In this document: piece by piece, positions 26,635-33,426 of the stretch
Layout of the letters: each line of letters starts with the position of its first letter
How positions within the stretch are numbered: position 1 is the first letter of the stretch
DNA from: Clostridiales bacterium
GTDB lineage: Bacteria; Bacillota; Clostridia; Peptostreptococcales; NVVX01
DNA length: 33,426 nt
Assembly: GCA_021129775.1 (NCBI GenBank)
Contig: JAJOKP010000160.1
Span: 1-33,426, forward strand
Direction: 5' to 3'
Program-made: the position numbers and the translations under genes
The notes under the pieces: model-generated
Told to the model about the DNA's origin: nothing
Database searches by the model: none
What the model saw: only the letters and a program-made list of their open reading frames with translations

Positions 26635-26828
26635 TTATAGTATAGTTAACTTGCGAAGGAATAGCGACACGTTGCCCAAGCACATTGTTTCAAGTGCGAG
26701 TATTGTGAAGACACTTAAGAATGCCAGTCATTTGTATTGGAGTTATCTAAGACTTAAAAAACCAACATGGAAGTAACATACTAGTAAGTATTCTGGTGAA
26801 TGAACTACTTCGAAAGGAGTGGAAAAAG

Positions 26829-27083
26829 ATGTATGACTATACTATTTGCAGGCACGCTGATGAAGAAATTTTTGTTAAGCAATGTATTGCAATGGAGAAG
26901 AATATTTCTGGTATCGTAAAAGATAAATTGCTGATAGATGTCGACGAAAGTAAAATTCAAATATATACATTAAAAGGTAAAGAGATTATAATACACAATT
27001 CCTACTACATTGACGCAGTCTATGTTAAATCAGAAATTGATTTAGCGCCATACTTTAGTGAAAAGACAAATAAAATGAAATAA
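26829..27083 (+). CDS. Small hypothetical protein
   Basis: ORF with ATG at 26829 (MYDYTICRHADEEIF...) preceded by gaaaggagtgg SD; track start 26796 less likely. Confidence 0.55.
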   Translation: MYDYTICRHADEEIFVKQCIAMEKNISGIVKDKLLIDVDESKIQIYTLKGKEIIIHNSYYIDAVYVKSEIDLAPYFSEKTNKMK

Positions 27084-27171
27084 GAACGTTGAAATGGCAT
27101 TTGTATTTCATTTTATATAAAGGAATTAGTTAATCAATATAGAAAAGTACATAGATAAGGGTGGGTGAAAT

Positions 27172-28320
27172 ATGGATAACGCAAAAATAAAGCAATTGAT
27201 AAAAAACGGTGAGAATGTATATGTTGAATTTAAAAAAGAGATAAACAAGTCGTTCGCTGAAGAAGTAGTTTCTTTCCTCAATACTGAAGGAGGAACGATT
27301 TTAATTGGCGTTGATGATAACGGTGAAGTCGTTGGTATAAATAAGAATTTAGAAGAAATAATAATAAATATTTGTAGAGACTCAGTGATACCCGCAATCT
27401 ATCCAACATACTTAGAACAGGTATATGAGGGTAAAAAAATTGCGATTATAAACATAGAAAGAGGAAACAACAAACCATATTACACCATTAGTAACAAGTA
27501 CTATATTAGAGTTGGAAGTACTAAAAGGATAGCTACAAAAGATGAACTATTGAGACTCTTTGAAGTGAGCGGAGCATTTCACTTTGATATTTCTGGAACT
27601 AAGGGAACTGGAATAAAAGATTTGAATATTGATGAAATTCGAGATTTTTTTATGAGCTATAATGCATTTGACCTTTATGAAGAAGAAAAAGAAAATGTTA
27701 AAAGAATACTTATTAATGCTGATATATTAAAAGAAAGTGACAATGAGATTTTATGCACAGTAGGAGGTCTATTAATTTTTGGGAAAAGACCTGAAAAAAA
27801 TCTATTTCAAAGTGGAATATCATTCGCACATTTTGATGGGAATGATGTTAGTGTAAGTTTAATTGATAAAAAAGAAATTTGTGGAAGAATGAAAGATGTC
27901 GTAGATCAGACAATGACCGTAATAAAGAATAATCTTATAATAAGCTCAACAATTGAAGGTGCTTTAAGGAAAGATGTATATGAGTATGAAGATGTTGTGC
28001 TAAGAGAAGCGATAGTAAATGCTCTAGTTCATAGAAATTACAGCATACAAGGTTCAAAGATTAGAATTCTCTTATTTGATGATAGAATCGAATTTCACAG
28101 CCCTGGAAGAATTCCTAATACAATAACAATTGAAAAGATGAAAATAGGTGTTTCATATGCAAGAAATCCATTTCTTGTAAAATATATGGAGAACATGAGA
28201 TATATTGATAAGCTAGGAAGAGGAATACCAATGATATTTGCTAATGCAAAAAGACTAAACAGAAAGCAACCGAAATTAGAAATGTCAGGCGAAGAATTTA
28301 TTCTAACTTTGTATAGATGA
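27172..28320 (+). CDS. AlbA_2 / Schlafen-like ATP-binding-domain protein (putative regulator)
   Basis: ENVYVEFKKEINKSFAEEVVSFLNTEGGTILIGVDDNGEVVGI and REAIVNALVHRNYSIQGSKIRILLFDDRIEFHSPGRIPNTI typical of AlbA_2 + HATPase_c_4 architecture. Confidence 0.88.
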   Translation: MDNAKIKQLIKNGENVYVEFKKEINKSFAEEVVSFLNTEGGTILIGVDDNGEVVGINKNLEEIIINICRDSVIPAIYPTYLEQVYEGKKIAIINIERGNNKPYYTISNKYYIRVGSTKRIATKDELLRLFEVSGAFHFDISGTKGTGIKDLNIDEIRDFFMSYNAFDLYEEEKENVKRILINADILKESDNEILCTVGGLLIFGKRPEKNLFQSGISFAHFDGNDVSVSLIDKKEICGRMKDVVDQTMTVIKNNLIISSTIEGALRKDVYEYEDVVLREAIVNALVHRNYSIQGSKIRILLFDDRIEFHSPGRIPNTITIEKMKIGVSYARNPFLVKYMENMRYIDKLGRGIPMIFANAKRLNRKQPKLEMSGEEFILTLYR

Positions 28321-28419
28321 AGTAGGAGAACAGCTTGTCAATCTACATAGTGGTAGATAAACTATCTTGACAAACACCTCTATTGACCAACCAAACAAAA
28401 TAAACTAAAATAGATATAA

Positions 28420-28651
28420 CAACAGTAGGTGTATTTAAATACTTAATAGGGAATTGAGCAAAAATCTCAAGCTGCCCCAGCAACCGTAATGCTGATGAAA
28501 ATCACGAACCACTGCTTTTAGCGGGAAGGGTGATTAGTAAAATGAAGCTAAGCCGGTAGACCTGCCACTGTTAGCGTAGTATCTCCTGGGAGTGAGAACA
28601 AACTATCGGTATAGTGCTGACTAGTTCATTCCTTTGGGATGGACTTTTTTT
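28420..28651 (+). promoter_or_regulatory. Cobalamin riboswitch with terminator expression platform
   Basis: taatagggaa...agctgccccagcaaccgtaatgctgatgaaaatcacgaaccactg...gggaaggg...aagccggtagacctgcc core; terminator gttcattcc-ttt-gggatggac-ttttttt (28624-28651). Confidence 0.92.
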
Positions 28652-28669
28652 AATGGAAGAAGGTTGGTT

Positions 28670-30127
28670 ATGGCAAAAATAATGATTCAAGGAACAGGTT
28701 CTAGCGTAGGAAAATCTGTAATAACAGCAGCGCTACTTAGGATTTTTCATCAAGATGGATATAAAGTTGTGCCATACAAATCTCAGAACATGTCTAACAA
28801 CTCTTTCGTGACTGTGGAGGGAGATGAGATGGGACGAGCGCAGGTACTTCAAGCTTATGCAGCAAAAATAAGACCGCATTGTATTATGAATCCAATATTA
28901 ATAAAACCATCTGGTGATGTAAACGCACAATTAATTGTTAATGGTAAAGTAGAAGGTAATTTTTCGGCAAGTGAATATGATAAAATGAAGCCAAAGTTTA
29001 GAAAAATGATAAAAGAACAAATTGAGGAACTTGAAAGCGAATATGATATTGTTGTAATAGAGGGAGCAGGAAGCCCGGCAGAAATAAACCTTAGAAAAAA
29101 CGACATTGTAAATATGGGACTTGCAACTATGATGAATTGTCCAGTTGTACTTATAGGTGACATTGATAAAGGAGGAGTCTTTGCATCTATTTACGGTACG
29201 GTAAAGCTTCTTGCTAAAGAAGAACAAGATTTAATCAAGGGAACAATAATTAACAAATTCCGTGGAGATGTTAACTTACTGCTTCCTGGTATTAAACAGA
29301 TTGAAGAGCTGATTTCTAAAGAAAACCTAGGTGTTATTCCGTATTATTATTTTGACGTTGAAGAAGAAGATGGAGTTGCAATATATAAAAAAGAAATCAC
29401 AAATGCCATTGATATTGCAGTAATTAGATTACCACATTTGTCTAATCACTCTGACTTTGAAGCTCTTAAATATGAAGAAGACGTATCGACTAGATTTGTA
29501 AGAAATGCAAGTGAATTAGGTTCGCCGGATATACTTATTCTACCAGGTAGTAAGAACACAATATTTGACTTGGAATGGATTAAAAGTACAGGATTATTTG
29601 ATAAAATCAATGAATTAGATAAAACAATAATTTTTGGAATATGTGGCGGGTACCAAATGCTAGGTGAAGAGATTTTTGATGAACTACATATTGAAGGAAA
29701 AACAAGCTACATTAAGGGATTTGATAAAATACCAATGAAAACGGAGATGGAACCTGTTAAAGTAACTGTTCAAGTTTCGGGTAATTTAACAGAAGATGAG
29801 AATATTAAAATATATGGATATGAAATTCATATGGGAAGATCAATTTTCACTAAGAATGTAGACAACTTATTTATTATGAATAATAGGGAGAATGAAGGCT
29901 ATGTTTCTGAAGATGAAAAAACATATGGAACGTATGTGCATGGAGTGTTTGACAGTCCATCTTTTAGACAGCTTTTCCTAAACTCAATTAGAAGAAAAAA
30001 AGGCATTGCAGAAAAAGACAGCGTTGATTATGAAGTTATCAGAGAAGAAAGCTTAGACAAGTTGGCGGATATAGTAAGAGAGAATGTTGACATAGACAAA
30101 ATTTATGAAATTATGGGTGTGAAATGA
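28670..30127 (+). CDS. cbiP/cobQ: Cobyric acid synthase
   Basis: MIQGTGSSVGKSVITAALLRIFHQDGYKVVPYKSQNMSNNSFVT, amidotransferase FGICGGYQMLGE; start after the riboswitch terminator. Confidence 0.95.
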   Translation: MAKIMIQGTGSSVGKSVITAALLRIFHQDGYKVVPYKSQNMSNNSFVTVEGDEMGRAQVLQAYAAKIRPHCIMNPILIKPSGDVNAQLIVNGKVEGNFSASEYDKMKPKFRKMIKEQIEELESEYDIVVIEGAGSPAEINLRKNDIVNMGLATMMNCPVVLIGDIDKGGVFASIYGTVKLLAKEEQDLIKGTIINKFRGDVNLLLPGIKQIEELISKENLGVIPYYYFDVEEEDGVAIYKKEITNAIDIAVIRLPHLSNHSDFEALKYEEDVSTRFVRNASELGSPDILILPGSKNTIFDLEWIKSTGLFDKINELDKTIIFGICGGYQMLGEEIFDELHIEGKTSYIKGFDKIPMKTEMEPVKVTVQVSGNLTEDENIKIYGYEIHMGRSIFTKNVDNLFIMNNRENEGYVSEDEKTYGTYVHGVFDSPSFRQLFLNSIRRKKGIAEKDSVDYEVIREESLDKLADIVRENVDIDKIYEIMGVK

Positions 30128-31035
30128 GATATTTAATTGTTTTAGTATTAGACATTGTTTTTGGTGATCCCAATTGGTTAATGCATCCAGTTCAAGTAAT
30201 TGGAAGCTTAGTCAACCGACTAGAGCTGTTTTTAAGAAAAAACGCAACGAAAATATCCTTAAAAGTCAAAGGGTTATCTTTAGTTTTAATTGTATCAGGA
30301 TTATCATATTTAGTCCCTTATTTAATATTAAATATTCCATACATTAATGCATTTGCATGGTACTATTTTGCATGGACAGGCATCAGTGTAAACAGCTTAT
30401 ATAAGCATTCAAATCATGTTTTAAAGGGATTAAGCAATAACTTAGAGTCAGGGCAAAAAGCACTTAGTATGATAGTAAGTAGAGAAACCAATAGCCTTAG
30501 AGAAACTGAAGTTATTAAAGCGACCGTAGAAACTGTAGCGGAAAACACTAGTGATGGAATTATAGCTCCATTGTTTTATCTATTTATTGGTGGTGTTCCA
30601 CTTATGATGATGTATAAGGCAGTAAATACAATGGATGCAATGATTGGAAATAAGAGTGATAAGTATATTGATTTTGGATATTTTGCAGCTAAAATAGACG
30701 ATTTAATGAATTTAGTTCCTGCTAGAATAACAGCTGTTTTATTAGTTGTAAGTGCTTTTATTTTAAAGCTAGATGATATGAGAGCAATAGACACTATTTT
30801 AAAAAATGCAAAAAAACATGCAAGCCCGAATGCAGGATATCCTGAAAGTGCAGTGGCTGGAGCACTTAATATACAATTGGGCGGTCCTAGTTATTATCAT
30901 GGGAAACTATATGATAAAGCAAGCCTAGGAGAACCTATAAGAGAAATCGAAATAGGAGATATTAAAAAAACACAAAAAATGATGACAATAGCTGCTTTGT
31001 TTGCAGTAACATTCATGAGTTTTTTTGCGTGGTAA
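30124..31035 (+). CDS. cbiB: Adenosylcobinamide-phosphate synthase
   Basis: LDIVFGDPNWLMHPVQVIGSLVNRLE, AENTSDGIIAPLFYLFIGGVPLMMMYKAVNTMDAMIG, ASPNAGYPESAVAGALNIQLGGPSYYHG. Confidence 0.95.
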   Translation: MRYLIVLVLDIVFGDPNWLMHPVQVIGSLVNRLELFLRKNATKISLKVKGLSLVLIVSGLSYLVPYLILNIPYINAFAWYYFAWTGISVNSLYKHSNHVLKGLSNNLESGQKALSMIVSRETNSLRETEVIKATVETVAENTSDGIIAPLFYLFIGGVPLMMMYKAVNTMDAMIGNKSDKYIDFGYFAAKIDDLMNLVPARITAVLLVVSAFILKLDDMRAIDTILKNAKKHASPNAGYPESAVAGALNIQLGGPSYYHGKLYDKASLGEPIREIEIGDIKKTQKMMTIAALFAVTFMSFFAW

Positions 31036-31047
31036 GGAGAGGGTTAA

Positions 31048-32115
31048 ATGCATGGTGGAGATATTTACTCAAATGAGCACCCAAGTGGTAGAAATCTGAT
31101 TGATTTTAGTTCAAATAGCAACCCTTATGGACCACCAGATGGAGTGAAAAATAATTTGAATCTGGCATTAGAGCATGCGCAGAAATATCCAGATATTGAG
31201 TACCGTTTGCTAAAAGAAGAAATTCGCAAATATCATGAACTAAAAAAGAGCAATCTTATTCTAGGAAATGGAGCAGGAGAAGTTATAGATTTGGCTGTAA
31301 AGAGAGTGAAATTACTACTAATTCTAAATCCCGCATATTCAGAATACGAAGAGAGCGCTAAACGTTATGGCGTTAAGGTGTTTCATTCAAAGTACAAGCA
31401 TTGTATTGTTGAGGATAAAAGATATGGGCTTGAGATTAATGAAGAAGATTTTTGGGATGAATTTAGTCTAGTAGACGCATTAGCTTTAGCTCATCCAAAC
31501 AATCCTGACGGAAATGTACTTGATTTAAACAAAATGCGTAAAATCATCGATTTTGCAAAGAAGAATAAGAAAAAAATTATTGTTGATGAAACATTCTTTG
31601 ACTACACCAATAATCAGCTGTCTTTCGTATCATTTTTAGAAGAAGATGTCGATTTAATAGTTATTAAAGCTATTACAAAATTTTATGGGTTACCAGGTAT
31701 TAGATTCGGTTATGGTCTGTGTAGCAAAGAGAATATTTCCGAGGAAATAATAAAATATCAAAGACCTTGGAATATTAACGCTTTTGCTGATAAATTTACG
31801 ATTATTTGTTTAAATGACAATGAGTACAAAACAAGAATGAACAATATTAATAAAAAAGAAAGGGGTTGGCTGACAAATGAATTAACCAAGTTAAATACAG
31901 TAAAACGTGTATACTGTAGTCAAGGCAATTATATTCTTTTAATGTTAAAAAATATGAAAGCGAGTGATCTAAAAACGAAGTTGATTGAAAGAGGGATATT
32001 AATTAGAAATTGTGATAACTACATGGGATTAAATGAGTATTTTATAAGGGTTGCTGTTAAAAAGCGTGAAGACAATTTTAAGCTATTAGAGGAAATGAAG
32101 AATTTATTGCAATAA
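31048..32115 (+). CDS. cobD: L-threonine-O-3-phosphate decarboxylase-like aminotransferase
   Basis: MHGGDIYSNEHPSGRNLIDFSSNSNPYGPPDGVKNNL, PLP site KAITKFYGLPGIRFGYGL; within cobalamin operon. Confidence 0.88.
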   Translation: MHGGDIYSNEHPSGRNLIDFSSNSNPYGPPDGVKNNLNLALEHAQKYPDIEYRLLKEEIRKYHELKKSNLILGNGAGEVIDLAVKRVKLLLILNPAYSEYEESAKRYGVKVFHSKYKHCIVEDKRYGLEINEEDFWDEFSLVDALALAHPNNPDGNVLDLNKMRKIIDFAKKNKKKIIVDETFFDYTNNQLSFVSFLEEDVDLIVIKAITKFYGLPGIRFGYGLCSKENISEEIIKYQRPWNINAFADKFTIICLNDNEYKTRMNNINKKERGWLTNELTKLNTVKRVYCSQGNYILLMLKNMKASDLKTKLIERGILIRNCDNYMGLNEYFIRVAVKKREDNFKLLEEMKNLLQ

Positions 32116-32151
32116 TATATCTAAATAAAACAAAAAAGCGAGGTAACAACG

Positions 32152-32634
32152 ATGAAAACAAAAAAAATTGTGCTAACAGCTATTTTAATTGCAACTAGTT
32201 TTCTAGGAGCATACGTTAATTTCCCAGGAACTACAATTGCACTAGATTCAATGCCAGCATTTTTTGCAGCATTAATGATTAATCCGATAGTAGGATTGGT
32301 AGTTGGAGTATTTGGACATTTTTTTACTGCACTTCTTAGAGGGTTTCCTATGTCACTACCAGTTCATATGATGATTATGTTAGGAATGGCAATAACCATG
32401 TTAGCTTTTGGCTATACATATAAAATGCTGAAACTAAATGAGAAAGTAAAACTTTTAATTGCAATGCTAGTAGGGATATTTTTTAATGCACCAGTATCGT
32501 TGTTTCTAGTTTCAATGATAATAGGGTGGGGTATTTTTGCAATGTTACCAGTGTTACTATTAGGAGCATTAGTCAATATAGTTATAGCTGTTATTTTGTT
32601 TCAAGCGCTAAAAGGACGTGTAAAAATTGATTAG
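32152..32634 (+). CDS. cblT: ECF transporter S component, alpha-ribazole transporter CblT-like
   Basis: Small 5-6 TM protein (LIATSFLGAYVNFPGTTIALDSMPAFFAALMINPIVGLVVGVFGHFFTALLRGFPMSLPVHMMIM) directly upstream of a cblS-like gene. Confidence 0.78.
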   Translation: MKTKKIVLTAILIATSFLGAYVNFPGTTIALDSMPAFFAALMINPIVGLVVGVFGHFFTALLRGFPMSLPVHMMIMLGMAITMLAFGYTYKMLKLNEKVKLLIAMLVGIFFNAPVSLFLVSMIIGWGIFAMLPVLLLGALVNIVIAVILFQALKGRVKID

Positions 32635-33334
32635 CAAAAAAGTTAGAGATTTAACTTTAATTGAAATGAGCGAAAAAGTTTTAGTTATTGCTGTAGACTC
32701 ATGTGGCGGAGTAGGAAGTAAAGAGATGGACGAATTGAAGGTCGATCCCTACTACGTTGGTAGATTTACTGCAAGAGTAGTTTTTATGGAAATTTTGTCG
32801 ACTGGCGCAAAAATAATAACTATTACAAATGGCGTTATGAATGAATTTAGTGAAACTGGCGAAAGAATTTTAGAAGGAATTATTGATGAATTAAAAGAAG
32901 CTAACATTGGGGAAGTAATTATCAATGGAAGCTCGGAAGAAAATTTTGAAACAGCAAATACGGGAGTAGCTATTACAGCAGTTGGTGTAGTTGACAAAGA
33001 GAGAATCAAGGTGAATAAGGATTTGGCGGGATTAAAAGTTGGGCTTATTGGAATTCCTAAAGTGGGCGATGAGATAAAATTGCAAAATGACCACGAAATT
33101 ATGAGTTATAAAGATATCTATTCACTCCTTAACAATAATGAAGTAGTAGAGATAATTCCAGTGGGGTCAAAAGGGATTATTGGTGAGTTAAAGCAAATTA
33201 ACTATGAGGTTATATTAAATATTGATTTACATGTAGATATTAATAAATCAGCTGGACCTGCTACATGTGCATTAGTTTTTTATCGTGGGGATATAATTGA
33301 AGGAGTAACACAAATTGGAGATGTAATGAAATGA
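32627..33334 (+). CDS. cblS: Alpha-ribazole kinase CblS-like (AIR-synthase-related)
   Basis: VLVIAVDSCGGVGSKEMDELKVDPYYVGRFTARVVFMEILSTGAKIITITNGVMNEFSETGERILEGI; genomic context with CblT and cobalamin genes. Confidence 0.75.
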   Translation: MISKKVRDLTLIEMSEKVLVIAVDSCGGVGSKEMDELKVDPYYVGRFTARVVFMEILSTGAKIITITNGVMNEFSETGERILEGIIDELKEANIGEVIINGSSEENFETANTGVAITAVGVVDKERIKVNKDLAGLKVGLIGIPKVGDEIKLQNDHEIMSYKDIYSLLNNNEVVEIIPVGSKGIIGELKQINYEVILNIDLHVDINKSAGPATCALVFYRGDIIEGVTQIGDVMK

Positions 33335-33426
33335 AAATATACTTAATAAGGCATGGAGAAACCTATGCAAATGTAGAAAAGCGCTATGTAGGCTTTACTA
33401 ATACAGCGCTAACGGAAAAAGGGAAG
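33331..33426 (+). CDS. cobC: Histidine phosphatase family protein, probable alpha-ribazole phosphatase (partial, runs off window)
   Basis: MKIYLIRHGETYANVEKRYVGFTNTALTEKGK with RHGE catalytic motif. Confidence 0.85.
   Translation, partial: MKIYLIRHGETYANVEKRYVGFTNTALTEKGK

Overview
AT-rich window that looks like a clostridial (Firmicutes) chromosome. From left to right it contains: (i) a TAXI-type TRAP transporter; (ii) an iron-associated island with DUF1850-feoB-feoA on the minus strand, a divergent lipoprotein solute-binding protein on the plus strand, and a minus-strand operon of two tandem small SAM-methyltransferase / nicotianamine-synthase-like proteins plus a UPF0104-type membrane protein; (iii) a decayed copy of a kbl-like gene; (iv) a sigma54-controlled acetoin/2-oxo-acid dehydrogenase cluster with an embedded DctPQM TRAP transporter and a PPC/DUF296 protein; (v) a frameshifted cysteine-rich permease gene behind a Fur-like box; (vi) an intact kbl copy; (vii) a small CRISPR array without cas genes; (viii) a decayed HEPN gene with an intact MNT partner, and an AlbA_2/Schlafen-like protein; (ix) a cobalamin riboswitch followed by cbiP-cbiB-cobD-cblT-cblS and the start of an alpha-ribazole phosphatase-like gene. 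The strongest non-routine observations are: a ~96-bp promoter module (Fur-like box, sigmaA promoter and two direct repeats with 18-bp period) shared without gaps between feoA and the NAS-like operon; that NAS-like operon as a candidate undescribed iron or metallophore system; a ~1.34-kb direct duplication flanking the dehydrogenase/TRAP cluster; two large palindromes before a sigma54 promoter; and a CRISPR spacer that is mostly a 31-nt perfect palindrome. Family assignments come from reading the sequences and were not confirmed by database search.
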